DNA of 52,876 nucleotides from Candidatus Gastranaerophilales bacterium (GTDB taxonomy: Bacteria; Cyanobacteriota; Vampirovibrionia; Gastranaerophilales; Gastranaerophilaceae). The notes beneath the pieces are model-generated. The model was not told the DNA's origin and made no database searches. It saw nothing but the letters and a program-made list of their open reading frames with translations. Where the stretch lies: assembly GCA_944323425.1 (NCBI GenBank), contig CALUSL010000015.1:1-52876 (forward strand). The letters are read 5' to 3'. Within the stretch, counting starts at the first letter, position 1. Each line of letters opens with the position of its first letter. Position numbers and translations under genes: made by a program. Positions 9,501 through 18,847 of this stretch are shown piece after piece.

Positions 9501-11123
9501 AAAAATTCTGACGGAACTACACGAACAAGTCTATTTGCAAATGAATTCTTAAACCACCTTGAATCAAGAATAAAAGATCTTAATGATGCTGCACAGCTAA
9601 AAGATATGAAAGAAGAACTTTATGTCAGACTCTCTGACGATGACGATGTTGGCAGAAATCTGTTTTTTGGCAACCACGTCCATTGCTGTACCTCTGTCCA
9701 GAATTTTAACGGATTTGCGCAGCCTCAGCATCTTATGAACACTTATGTCAGGGGCATTGAAATCGTAGACAAAAATGGCAATTCGTATGGAAACTCGATG
9801 TGCTATTTTGCGAAAGTAGATGGTAAGCTGACATTTGTTATAGACAGTTTTGAAGCGAACGGAAAACTCGGGGCAAGCAAAGAAGTAACTGATGCAATTA
9901 TTAGTACAGGAAAACTCATCTGTGCTGAGATGGGACGTCCGGATGCAGTCGTAATGTTGGGACCAAATTACAACAAAATTAATACAAGTCGTTTTGCGCT
10001 AACAAGCGGTCATACAATAGAAATCATAGGACAAGCTCCTGAAAGAACTTATATTGACTGTATTGGCGGAAGAGGCAATATAAATGTTCCCGCTGAAGGT
10101 AAAATAATGAATGAAGTGAAAGATATTGCACATATCAGTAATGTTCGACCAAAAATGAAGGGTGTTGAATCTCTGTCACAAAGAGATGTATGGAATATCA
10201 ACCAAAATTCTCAGGATATTGCAAGAACAATTCATGAAAAATCCGCTGAATCACTAAAAACTATTGAGCAGTTATTTGGCGTCCAGAAAGGCAAAAAAAT
10301 CGATGGTACCTTGCTCATGTATCGTGAAAAGGGTGAAAACGGACTTAATAAGAAATATTACAGAAAAGTTCTGCAATATGATTCAATGATTGAAAAAGTC
10401 AAGAAAAATGAACTCACTCCCGCACAGATTGCAGAAGGCAAAAAGCCTCTTACACCGGAAGAACAGAATGCTGAAATTCAAAGACTTACAGCAGAAAAGG
10501 AACGTCTTATCGGCAACATGCAGGCGGCTATGGCGAGATTCGGCGATGCTCAGGGTGCAAGAATTGTTATGGATAATCCGACGCCGGAAAAAACCGAAGA
10601 ACTAACACAGAATATAATAAAGGGCATTGAAAAAGGTGATATAGAAGTCATTGACTTTGAAAATTACGGTAAGGATGATGACTCTACCTACTTTACACGT
10701 GAACAAATCGAACGTATTGCAGAAGCCTCGGGCGGCGGTAATGATAAAATCAACCCGCTTCCGAAAGTAAAAGCATCTAATTACACAACAACACAGATGG
10801 TATTAAAACTGAAAAACGGAACTTATCTTGAGCTTCAAATTCGCGGTGAAAAAATAAACGATCTTGCGGAAGCAGAGCATATTCTCTATAAAATAAGAGA
10901 AGGCGAGGGCGGTCCTGCAACAGTAGAAAAGGCTTACAAACAAGTTATGTCGAATCCCGAACTGAATAAAAAATACGAGCAATATGTCAGTGAATATTAT
11001 GACTATTCTCGAAAATTAGAAATGGGACAAAATACAAAACCGCCGGAGCTTCCGGATGGACTGGACAAAGTTCTTGATATGGACTATCTTCTGAATTTGG
11101 TCAAGAAGGGGCTTGCTCATTAA
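3591..11123 (+). CDS. Giant multidomain protein: GNAT domain and C-terminal RelA/SpoT-like domain
   Basis: This 2,510-residue protein has no signal peptide. Residues 1-360 are charged and helical. Residues ~363-560 are Ala/Gly-rich and hydrophobic, like the membrane-insertion segments of large toxins. A GNAT acetyltransferase-like domain follows (~614-768; L-Y-E-K-F-G-F near 733). Residues ~800-1990 are helical, with repeats of the type L-[TS]-x-x-E-[IL] at ~1284, 1327 and 1371 and a coiled-coil stretch from ~1700. A domain with G-N-H-V-H-C-C-T (2027-2034) is unidentified. The last ~300 residues carry RelA/SpoT synthetase motifs in order: R-E-K-G (2245-2248), D-A-Q-G-A-R-I-V (2319-2326), N-Y-T-T-T-Q (2397-2402, replacing Y-R-S-x-H), E-L-Q-I-R (2414-2418) and A-E-A-E-H-x-x-Y-K (2426-2434). 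That family moves pyrophosphate from ATP to a nucleotide. I infer an effector- or toxin-like protein; delivery and activity are unproven. Confidence 0.7.
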   Translation: MDKAGLIAQIVKAEGLKGADAEARRRSLDSKNVKELEQMLNSALSNSKTYKADGSEKSFSFLGENDWAALTELNFNGNVWGNGIVSDDPLLPELSESTKKEYSLVQQKKLDEFLAQFLYDSATAGVEEITGYNKSVGWLNITDRAVNGFKVLTGQEDRFGLQERLSKEQKDAQELKDIAAKQPGAFEARIERKYGIPYNHENVEKLKKASEEFTRVSAYHDKLETLKQGFSEVKNTLRQEQEYEQARKHVRGPAAASLTPPEQSSHEKFGEVLLEFCDGDTELLNQYMQSLSKKYTNSSDIKKNMPKIMDELQKQMQAEYKKELKGKSFEKYEAEFNAATEKVLGKKDSKTIAKNFVQNAKAQAAYTEIGIVIATSLLLPGSSAVKGAVKKAAVKYGEKAAMQGMKAGMTFGVGTMSGTLGALNAATSEAGFTPEAVAEIKEKFKSGLMYGGFGAYASGPLGMAVEKVLSKNPSALTSLVSKAFKPAGVSGAQAAGGLTETSADVLFDLITSDMSFKESFEMNGIMNLGMMIAGGQIARRTQNAMNDIKILQSPDGSYVLKDKTGKELLKTNDPNTVAGFVLGKGYEAAQKSAPEKTQSAVQKPANNVQQGVNISDYKVEKADETTLRDIYEIDKEAFAETDPVADRFEDYKADIDEQNLESYVIKNKDGKVAGYFQLEPMHGDQLYIYSIGVPKELRNTKSSFAALKQIQENIKNIALKNGARTVALHVDASNKPLVKLYEKFGFKTVDTEQNYFANGDDALYMEADVAENTGTKSTANAPASETVSFKAAENEPSAKESTVKETQIDLSDLKEGMESKAGEKLFEKLGIKNIELGANAKYFDSIVNDLGEDFVDFITQRKDISTTENVLVSFMEKFANTANADMAKFIHDYKKGGEEFNEYELQALFENPEIFKNLSEFYRIAQETGLGDVINADAAWKSIQVFSGYFKPGDGSVIRKNLTALKQSGIKFDASDGMHLTLSTMGALKDKSPEDILALLNKINDATGGKTQNDSSLSAFIGSATKQPETFDEALKYGKLFGGELEDFKAFAYAGDGLKNMVDNGKTGLIEKMHDAGYSTEDALSVIKKFGTNGNNAIKTSSPEMLEALIILAKKNGSEKLQERAGSVGDIIMSYRQMFDDKTSKNLLDVVKVLDKELPEFKITDSSELQALDNFAHFRTPDEIKNVAAELKQYIEKPSLTDLKNYISFKKLKPEIDAAVSRMPKRQQEVMKYLCAPENLLKHSESIDIDSIDILCKIAAGDPQIIKEIYVLNGDTLKSRGQQFSLDEISKIVNMKSKQYEVFKGLMVLDEKYLPDSSQNPSMKKRQLTFEELQDVAKYATVKSAPDSDAIIDRVKELLILHEKPGMDMGQLTINEITNFVSLDEKQYQRVIDMYPKAKCAATVIKKAAALPDDSYEKFVTDYLNKQAEYPTIDFHDAVAYFEKGKEAFDAALELSKKGYPSSNLSAAITRVSPINFNKAEFVEKISKLNPDISPSVLGKNFNVKNLDPERINDFVKTLMDNKKQLQHNDRPLLQDKDILGLINGPFGYSSNRNLVKLFSILDDETIKASMAGKYDGVKHLLDLSNHLDFYGVEEIPVLKEKLAQLPLPQQRLDKFIAIMEVTSAKHSDSMDLVDLIKSPKVTDTQKQTMQRIFSSGKPYAEQIDDFIKEMNVPKSSEKRVREFLQKGKFNERISIKTVDTKAQLAKIEKNIAATIANDKMPQDKKDARLAQLNAQKEALKNTQDSKTVSMSPQALADLTRMVEHHINQVNNDIEFNRAITDQIYSKHGIKPSVELQDKLEYDIKYETKLLSGDSDFSTEYKNLIKMMDSDPSKPLSELRESVPENQATRKLFEENGLDYEKWTKFDETFEKPFTLEVNAREALESVQKNAAGEFAAVTLSDLPDKDIKFIESIIADVYKNKFKTEMPAAYTSDKGFVKKDGQPLTRQQHITLIQEVIDKIKENKEFGIEKNSDGTTRTSLFANEFLNHLESRIKDLNDAAQLKDMKEELYVRLSDDDDVGRNLFFGNHVHCCTSVQNFNGFAQPQHLMNTYVRGIEIVDKNGNSYGNSMCYFAKVDGKLTFVIDSFEANGKLGASKEVTDAIISTGKLICAEMGRPDAVVMLGPNYNKINTSRFALTSGHTIEIIGQAPERTYIDCIGGRGNINVPAEGKIMNEVKDIAHISNVRPKMKGVESLSQRDVWNINQNSQDIARTIHEKSAESLKTIEQLFGVQKGKKIDGTLLMYREKGENGLNKKYYRKVLQYDSMIEKVKKNELTPAQIAEGKKPLTPEEQNAEIQRLTAEKERLIGNMQAAMARFGDAQGARIVMDNPTPEKTEELTQNIIKGIEKGDIEVIDFENYGKDDDSTYFTREQIERIAEASGGGNDKINPLPKVKASNYTTTQMVLKLKNGTYLELQIRGEKINDLAEAEHILYKIREGEGGPATVEKAYKQVMSNPELNKKYEQYVSEYYDYSRKLEMGQNTKPPELPDGLDKVLDMDYLLNLVKKGLAH

Positions 11124-11183
11124 AGCAGATAGCAAAAAATAAGATATTCTGGTTTAATAATATTAAACATAAGGAACTGATTT

Positions 11184-11612
11184 ATGATAAAATTTGACGG
11201 AAATGATTACAACTCTCGTATAAACACGAATTTTAAATCAAACAATAAAAAGGATAAAAAAATGGATGACATAAAAGAGCTGGTACAAAAAGTTGTAGAT
11301 GAAGCAGACAGAAGGATGACGGATGTCGGTCCGTTTTCTGTAGAAATTGAACAAAAAAATATGAATCCATTTAAATATGTCAGTTCATACGGCGTAAAAA
11401 TAAGACCGGAATCGTCAGAAGATAAAGCCCAGAGAGTTGTACGCTTTTTTGCCAAAAACGAGTCTGAAACATACGAACATGAATCAGCAAACAAGGCAAA
11501 AGGCACGAGAGAAGAAATTCTTGAATATTTAAAATTCGGAGAATTTGCAGAAGATTTAAAGAACTATGTAGATACTGTCAGTGATAAATTCTATATGGAC
11601 GGTAACAGATAA
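11184..11612 (+). CDS. Hypothetical protein downstream of giant RelA/SpoT-like gene
   Basis: I do not recognise this 142-residue protein. It is charged, with a basic N-terminal stretch (N-F-K-S-N-N-K-K-D-K-K, from residue 16) and a helical acidic C-terminal half. A-A-G-G-A ahead of the ATG gives a good ribosome site. It lies 60 bases after the giant gene, on the same strand, and is closed by a strong terminator, so co-transcription is likely. By position it could be a partner, chaperone or immunity protein of the giant product. That is inference from context only. The N-F-K near the N-terminus resembles a motif seen in other unknown proteins here. Confidence 0.6.
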   Translation: MIKFDGNDYNSRINTNFKSNNKKDKKMDDIKELVQKVVDEADRRMTDVGPFSVEIEQKNMNPFKYVSSYGVKIRPESSEDKAQRVVRFFAKNESETYEHESANKAKGTREEILEYLKFGEFAEDLKNYVDTVSDKFYMDGNR

Positions 11613-11618
11613 TATTTA

Positions 11619-11650
11619 AAAAGCCCGTATTCAAAAGAATTCGGGCTTTT
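11619..11650. terminator. Bidirectional intrinsic terminator
   Basis: AAAAGCCCG (11619-11627) pairs with CGGGCTTTT (11642-11650). An inner ATTC/GAAT pairing encloses an AAAA loop. It lies between convergent genes and can serve both strands. Confidence 0.85.
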
Positions 11651-11675
11651 ATTCAAATCTGCACTGCAGTCTCAA

Positions 11676-12137
11676 TCAGGTTGTTGCATTGCCTGTAAGC
11701 ATAGAAACAATGCTGTTTATAAATTCAGTTATTTTGTCAATAAAACTTCCAAACCAGCTCTGAGCTGAAGAATTTGACTGGTTGTTGTTATTTGTCTGAT
11801 TGTTATTGTTCTGAGCTTCTTTCTCAGCCTGATTTTTTATAGCGTTTTCATAATAGTTTGTGTTCACATCGTCCATTGATACAATATGATTTGGCTTTGT
11901 TTGTTGCTCTGTTTGCTGAACACTATTTCCTTGAGATGGCTTTGTCTGAGGTTTTACATCATTAATATTCGATGTTGTTTCATTGCCAAAATCAAATACA
12001 TCACCGTCAAGCGGATCCTTGAAAGTCAAAATGACTGCACTTTGCGTTCCATCGCCGTTGTCTTTAATAGTTCCGGTTCCTTTTCCGGTAATTTTTAATG
12101 AATTAATTACAAGGTTTACAAAATCTGTTACATTCAT
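11676..12137 (-). CDS. Hypothetical protein with Asn/Gln-rich linker
   Basis: This 153-residue protein is not recognised. Residues ~1-55 look like a small beta-rich domain (G-T-G-T-I-K-D-N-G-D-G-T). A polar linker follows, ending in runs of Asn and Gln (~110-125). The last ~27 residues form an amphipathic or hydrophobic helix (W-F-G-S-F-I-D-K-I-T-E-F-I-N). GGAG ahead of the ATG supports the start. It has no signal peptide. Monocistronic, facing the terminator at 11619-11650. Confidence 0.6.
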   Translation of the reverse strand: MNVTDFVNLVINSLKITGKGTGTIKDNGDGTQSAVILTFKDPLDGDVFDFGNETTSNINDVKPQTKPSQGNSVQQTEQQTKPNHIVSMDDVNTNYYENAIKNQAEKEAQNNNNQTNNNNQSNSSAQSWFGSFIDKITEFINSIVSMLTGNATT

Positions 12138-12225
12138 AGTGCCATTCTCCGTTCTTATATTATCTTATTCGGCACCGGTACAGATAATCTTTAGGGTTTT
12201 AAACAAAATGTTTACATTTATTTAC

Positions 12226-12256
12226 AAATAAACCGACTTTAAAAGCCGGTTTATTT
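12226..12256. terminator. Intrinsic terminator after nifS
   Basis: AAATAAACCG (12226-12235) pairs with CGGTTTATTT (12247-12256), with A/T-rich flanks on both sides. It lies immediately beyond the minus-strand nifS stop. Confidence 0.75.
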
Positions 12257-12260
12257 ATTT

Positions 12261-13457
12261 TTATTTATGTTTTGATTCAAGATCTCTCAATTCCCGCTGG
12301 TATGGGGAGATTTTATTTAGTTTGAAAATCACGTCAGGTATGACCTTCAGTGCATAATCAATATCTTCTTCTGTAGTAAACCTGCTGAGACTGAAACGAA
12401 TACTTCCATGAAGTGCTGTAAAAGGAACTCCCATTGACTTCAATACATGGCTTGGTTCGAGGCTTCCGCTTGTACAAGCACTTCCCGAGCTTGCACATAT
12501 ACCCAAATCACTCAGGTGAAGCAATATGAGTTCACCTTCTATGTACTGAAATCCTATATTCGTTGTGTTTGGGACTCTGTTATATACGGAACCGTTTACT
12601 CTGGCATTGTATACTGATTTCAGTATACCGTTTTCTAGTTTGTCTCTTAATGCCTTTACTTTCGTCAGCTCATAATCCATGTTTTCAAGAGCCTCACGTG
12701 CTGCAGCTCCGAGACCGACTATGTGTGTTACGTTTTCAGTGCCTGCACGTTTTCCTCTTTCCTGATGTCCGCCGATAATCAGCGCAGGCAGAAGAGTTCC
12801 TCTTTTTATGTAAAGAGCGCCAACACCCTTCGGGGCATGAATTTTGTGTCCGGCTATACCCATGAGGTCTATATCCGTGTTTTTTACATCAATCGGGATT
12901 TTGCCTGCTGCCTGTACTGCATCAACAAAAAATTTTGTTTTAGGGTTTTTCTTTTTTACTATTGATGCTGCTTTTTCGACCGGCAGAATAACACCTGTTT
13001 CATTGTTCGCCATCATTATGCTGACAAGAGCCGTATCTTCAGTTACTGCTTCGCCAAGCTGGTTCATGTCGAGATTGCCCTGATTGTCAACATCGAGATA
13101 AGTTACATCATATCCGAGTTTTTCATAGTATTTATATACATTCAAAACACACGGGTGTTCAATTTTAGTTGTAATAATATGCTTTTTATTTTTGTTAGCT
13201 TCGAGAATGCCCTTTATCGCCATATTAGCGCTTTCAGAGCCTGAACCGGTAAATACAATTTCAGATGAATCAGAAGCTCCGAGAAGATTTTTTACCGACT
13301 CGCGTGCTTCAGCAATCACATGAGCAACCTTTCCTCCGAATTCATGCATGCTGGACGGGTTTCCGTAAAGTTCGCAGAAATATGGCTTCATTGCCTCGAA
13401 TACTTTCGGATCAACCATAGTGGTCGCATTATTATCAAGATATACAATTTTTTCCAT
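12261..13457 (-). CDS. nifS: Cysteine desulfurase (NifS/IscS family)
   Basis: This PLP enzyme turns L-cysteine into alanine and passes the sulfur as a persulfide to the NifU scaffold. The 398 residues begin with the family signature Y-L-D-N-N-A-T-T. The PLP-binding lysine is K205 in G-H-K-I-H-A-P-K. The catalytic cysteine is C328 in S-S-G-S-A-C-T-S-G, the long-loop arrangement of group I desulfurases. The ATG follows AAGGGG and lies 14 bases after the nifU stop, so the two are one operon. The symbol nifS is used because of the NifU partner; no nitrogenase is present. Confidence 0.95.
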   Translation of the reverse strand: MEKIVYLDNNATTMVDPKVFEAMKPYFCELYGNPSSMHEFGGKVAHVIAEARESVKNLLGASDSSEIVFTGSGSESANMAIKGILEANKNKKHIITTKIEHPCVLNVYKYYEKLGYDVTYLDVDNQGNLDMNQLGEAVTEDTALVSIMMANNETGVILPVEKAASIVKKKNPKTKFFVDAVQAAGKIPIDVKNTDIDLMGIAGHKIHAPKGVGALYIKRGTLLPALIIGGHQERGKRAGTENVTHIVGLGAAAREALENMDYELTKVKALRDKLENGILKSVYNARVNGSVYNRVPNTTNIGFQYIEGELILLHLSDLGICASSGSACTSGSLEPSHVLKSMGVPFTALHGSIRFSLSRFTTEEDIDYALKVIPDVIFKLNKISPYQRELRDLESKHK

Positions 13458-13471
13458 AATTTTCCCCTTGT

Positions 13472-14293
13472 TTAAACATCTACAACTTCAATATCCGGAG
13501 AAATATGCTCTTTTAACGAGGCTTCTACAAAATTTTTCAAAGTATTTGATGAAAATTTGCAAGATTTGCAGCTGCCTTTCAAAGACACATAGACCTTGTT
13601 GTCTTTTATATCGACAAGTTCAATGTCTCCGCCGTCTTTTCTCAGTTCGTTAGATATGTACTTTTCAATGACGTTATTTACTTTCAGTATAAGTTGTGTT
13701 GCCGTCATACTGGAGATATCAATTTTTTCTTTTTTATTTTGATACTCATCAAGAATTTTTTGTATCGCTATATGACACTGTCCGCAAGCACCACCTGCTT
13801 TAGCATAATTCATTACGTCTTCAAGATCAGTCAGATGATTCTGTTCAATTACTTCTCTGAGTTGTGTTTCTGTGACATGGTAGCAGCGGCAGATGATTTT
13901 TTCGTCGCAGTGTTCTTTTGTGTCTTCGCCGTAATAATTTGCGATAGCAGCTTCAAGCGCTTCATGTCCCATGACAGAACAATGCATTTTCTGAGGCGGC
14001 AAACCGCCAAGCGCGTCAGCTATTTCTTGATTTGTAATTTTTTTTGCTTCATCAATATGTTTACCGATTATCATTTCCGTCAGCACGCTCGAGCTAGCGA
14101 CAGCAGAACCGCAGCCGAAAGTCTGGAACTTTGCGTCAGTGATAATCCCGTTTTTATCTACTTTTAAATATAGTTTCAACGCGTCACCGCAGGAAAGAGA
14201 ACCTGCTTCTCCGATTGCATCAGCATTTTCTATTTCTCCCACGTTGCGCGGATTTTTGTAGTGATCAATTACTTCCTTTGTATATTCCCACAT
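13472..14293 (-). CDS. nifU: Three-domain Fe-S scaffold protein NifU
   Basis: NifU assembles Fe-S clusters with sulfur from NifS. All three classical domains are present in 273 residues. The IscU-type scaffold has C35, C61 and C105. A BFD-type [2Fe-2S] domain carries C135/C137 (I-C-R-C) and C170/C173 (G-A-C-G-Q-C). The C-terminal Nfu domain has C242/C245 (G-S-C-K-S-C). GAGGTAA precedes the ATG. It is the first gene of the nifU-nifS operon. This pair serves general Fe-S assembly in many anaerobes lacking ISC or SUF, so it does not imply nitrogen fixation. Confidence 0.95.
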   Translation of the reverse strand: MWEYTKEVIDHYKNPRNVGEIENADAIGEAGSLSCGDALKLYLKVDKNGIITDAKFQTFGCGSAVASSSVLTEMIIGKHIDEAKKITNQEIADALGGLPPQKMHCSVMGHEALEAAIANYYGEDTKEHCDEKIICRCYHVTETQLREVIEQNHLTDLEDVMNYAKAGGACGQCHIAIQKILDEYQNKKEKIDISSMTATQLILKVNNVIEKYISNELRKDGGDIELVDIKDNKVYVSLKGSCKSCKFSSNTLKNFVEASLKEHISPDIEVVDV

Positions 14294-14371
14294 ATTAATT
14301 ACCTCGTGTCTAGTCTTTTATAATTAACATGTTACTCCAAAGAAAAGAAAATAGAATGATTGTTAATAATT

Positions 14372-14665
14372 TTATAATGATTTTTTTTGTTTGGCTATCC
14401 GCATAATCGTTTCTTTTATATTATAAGCCGGTGCAATAAATTTTGCGGTATGGTCAGCCGCTTTATAGATTTTTTCACACAACTCTATTGCTGTATCCAG
14501 TAAGATATGGAGCGTACTCTCTTCTTTTTTTGAATTATGTTTTATGCACTGAATGATGTAAGATAGTGCCATTGTATGAGAGTAAATGTTTGTCTGGTCG
14601 CTGAGTATTTCTATATTTCTGAAGAATTTTTCAGATTCAAAATTTTCTTCTTCTATTTTGCACAT
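14372..14665 (-). CDS. Small hypothetical helical protein
   Basis: An unrecognised 97-residue, mostly helical, charged protein with no signal peptide. Sequences such as A-L-S-Y-I-I-Q-C-I-K-H and A-I-E-L-C-E-K-I suggest amphipathic helices. It lies upstream of nifU on the same strand (78-base gap) and diverges from the XRE regulator at 14736. That arrangement would suit a regulator/partner pair, but nothing in the sequence proves it. The ribosome site is weak. Confidence 0.5.
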   Translation of the reverse strand: MCKIEEENFESEKFFRNIEILSDQTNIYSHTMALSYIIQCIKHNSKKEESTLHILLDTAIELCEKIYKAADHTAKFIAPAYNIKETIMRIAKQKKSL

Positions 14666-14735
14666 GTATTATATCTTTCTTAAACAGTAATATATGTCAT
14701 ATTAAGCTTATTGTCAATAGATATAATTTATATGT

Positions 14736-14957
14736 ATGGACATTAAAACCTTTAAGCGTAAAATTGGATTGAACATTAAATCAATTCGTACTAAAAGAGA
14801 TTTAAAGCAAACTGAACTTGCTGATTTTTCGCTGGTATCAAAAGAAACTATAGGTAAAATTGAACGCGGACAACAGAATTTTACCATTGATACTCTTTAT
14901 GCTATCGCAGAGGTTCTAAAAGTTGAGCCTAAGACCCTGCTCGATTTGGATGAATAA
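14736..14957 (+). CDS. Small XRE-family regulator
   Basis: A 73-residue protein that is almost wholly an HTH of the XRE type: R-D-L-K-Q-T-E-L-A-D, then S-K-E-T-I-G-K-I-E-R-G, then I-D-T-L-Y-A-I-A-E-V-L. A TATAAT at 14722-14727 sits so close to the ATG that the message may have almost no leader; no good -35 is visible. It is divergent from the 97-residue hypothetical and ends about 110 bases before gyrB. The target is unknown. Confidence 0.8.
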   Translation: MDIKTFKRKIGLNIKSIRTKRDLKQTELADFSLVSKETIGKIERGQQNFTIDTLYAIAEVLKVEPKTLLDLDE

Positions 14958-15025
14958 AAAAAATTGTAACGCTGCTGCTTAACTATATGAAATTTTTTTG
15001 TTTTTGTAGTACTATATTGGCATGA

Positions 15026-17512
<2,487 letters not shown>

Positions 17513-17520
17513 TATTCATA

Positions 17521-17548
17521 AAAAAGGAGCAGACATCTGCTCCTTTTT
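17521..17548. terminator. Bidirectional intrinsic terminator between gyrB and trx
   Basis: A 12-bp stem (AAAAAGGAGCAG / CTGCTCCTTTTT) closes an ACAT loop and has T-rich flanks. It lies between the gyrB stop and the convergent thioredoxin gene. Confidence 0.9.
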
Positions 17549-17551
17549 TAT

Positions 17552-17884
17552 TTAATTATTATTAGAATATTTTTCAAGTGCTTTTTTTAGCGGTGCTTTT
17601 TGTTGAAGACCTGACATTTGTTCCATAAGCTTTCCGTTTTTGAAAATTAAAATTGCCGGAATGCCGCTGATGAAATAGTCGGCAGCTGTTGTTTCATTTT
17701 CATCAATATTTAAAGTTGCAACTTCTGCGATTCCTTCCATTTCATTCGCAAGTTCTTTCACTATTGGCATTTGTCGCTGGCAGTATCCGCACCATGGCGC
17801 ATAAAAGTCAACGAGAACAGGTTTGTCCGTATTATCCAGCTGAGTTTTAAAATTTTCATCAGTAAGTTCAATTATTTTTGACAT
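17552..17884 (-). CDS. trxA: Thioredoxin
   Basis: A 110-residue dithiol oxidoreductase. The active site is A-P-W-C-G-Y-C at residues 29-35, with Tyr in place of the usual Pro; G-I-P-A-I-L-I-F holds the cis-proline. The length is normal for a one-domain thioredoxin with no signal peptide, so it is cytosolic. AAGGAG precedes the ATG. It lies 9 bases after the peroxiredoxin gene on the same strand, which suggests it reduces that enzyme. The C-G-Y-C variant may shift its redox potential compared with C-G-P-C. Confidence 0.9.
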   Translation of the reverse strand: MSKIIELTDENFKTQLDNTDKPVLVDFYAPWCGYCQRQMPIVKELANEMEGIAEVATLNIDENETTAADYFISGIPAILIFKNGKLMEQMSGLQQKAPLKKALEKYSNNN

Positions 17885-17893
17885 TTTTGCTCC

Positions 17894-18655
17894 TTATTTG
17901 TTGAACAACTTTTCTCTTATATCATCTATAGACAACTGTCTGAAACACAAAAACCAGTCATGGCATTTTGCATCTTTGGGCTTTTGTTCTACTCTTGCAA
18001 TTGCTTCTTCCCAGGATTCAGGCGGAGGGATAATTGTATCGTCTCCGGGTTCCCAGTTTGCCGGTGTTGCTACATCAAACATATCTGTTGTTTGCAGCGC
18101 AATAAGAAGTCTTCTTATCTCATGCAAATTGCGACCGTTTGCATCCGGGTAAAACAGAATTGCCCTGATAATACTGTGCGGGTCTATTATATAAACTGCA
18201 CGTACTGATTTTGTATTGCAGGCTGTCGGGTGAATCATATTGTAGAGTTTTGCAATTTCCATTTTTTTATCATCAATGATAGGATATGAAACTTCTATGT
18301 TTTCTAATCCGTTGTATTTTATTTTTTCTTTTATTTCTTTTAACCACGCCATATGAGAATTTATGCTGTCAACGGAAAGTCCGAGAAGCTTTGTGTTTAA
18401 CTGGGTAAATTCATATGCCATTGATTGAAAAAGCATAAATTCTGTTGTGCAAACAGGCGTAAAATCTGCAGGATGAGAGAAAAATATAGTCCAGCTTCCC
18501 TTAAAATCCTCTGGAAAATTTATTTTTCCCTGCGTTGAGTCAGCTCGAAAGGACGGGGCTGTATCTCCTATAAGCGGAGTCTTTTGGAATTGCTGTTTTG
18601 CGCTGTATGCTCCGAGGGCAAATAGTGCAATCGGTAATACTATTTTTTTAAACAT
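17894..18655 (-). CDS. Peroxiredoxin (Prx6/1-Cys type) with hydrophobic N-terminus
   Basis: The enzyme reduces H2O2 and organic peroxides. The peroxidatic C69 lies in H-P-A-D-F-T-P-V-C-T-T-E, the AhpC/Prx6 pattern. The domain is followed by the Prx6-type C-terminal part (A-T-P-A-N-W-E-P-G-D-D). Three further cysteines lie downstream, two in the last ~30 residues. Unlike usual cytosolic family members it begins with K-K followed by a hydrophobic stretch (residues ~5-18), either a membrane anchor or a signal. I place the start at ATG 18655, since the upstream TTG would overlap the AAAGGTGG ribosome site. First gene of the prx-trx operon. Confidence 0.88.
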   Translation of the reverse strand: MFKKIVLPIALFALGAYSAKQQFQKTPLIGDTAPSFRADSTQGKINFPEDFKGSWTIFFSHPADFTPVCTTEFMLFQSMAYEFTQLNTKLLGLSVDSINSHMAWLKEIKEKIKYNGLENIEVSYPIIDDKKMEIAKLYNMIHPTACNTKSVRAVYIIDPHSIIRAILFYPDANGRNLHEIRRLLIALQTTDMFDVATPANWEPGDDTIIPPPESWEEAIARVEQKPKDAKCHDWFLCFRQLSIDDIREKLFNK

Positions 18656-18808
18656 ATATCCACCTTTCAAAATTGGTTTTTGAGTTTATAATACAGTTTC
18701 TTATATATTGCTTGCTTTTACATTGCCTTTTCTATTTATATACGAAAGTAGTATCTTTCTTTTTTGATGACCGCTCTGTCGAACAATGTAAAATTTGATA
18801 CTGATTTT

Positions 18809-18814
18809 TATAAT
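18809..18814 (+). promoter_or_regulatory. Candidate -10 box for superoxide reductase-ferritin operon
   Basis: A TATAAT hexamer 33 bases before the dfx start would place transcription near 18821. The -35 region (TGTAAA, 17 bases upstream) is poor, so an activator may be needed or another promoter used. Confidence 0.4.
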
Positions 18815-18847
18815 ATTTTTTGTCGGGTACAAGAAAGGAAAATCTAA

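Noticed and set aside
12261-14293. nifU and nifS as evidence of nitrogen fixation
   Set aside because: No nitrogenase or nif regulatory gene is present, and many anaerobes use NifU/NifS for general Fe-S assembly.
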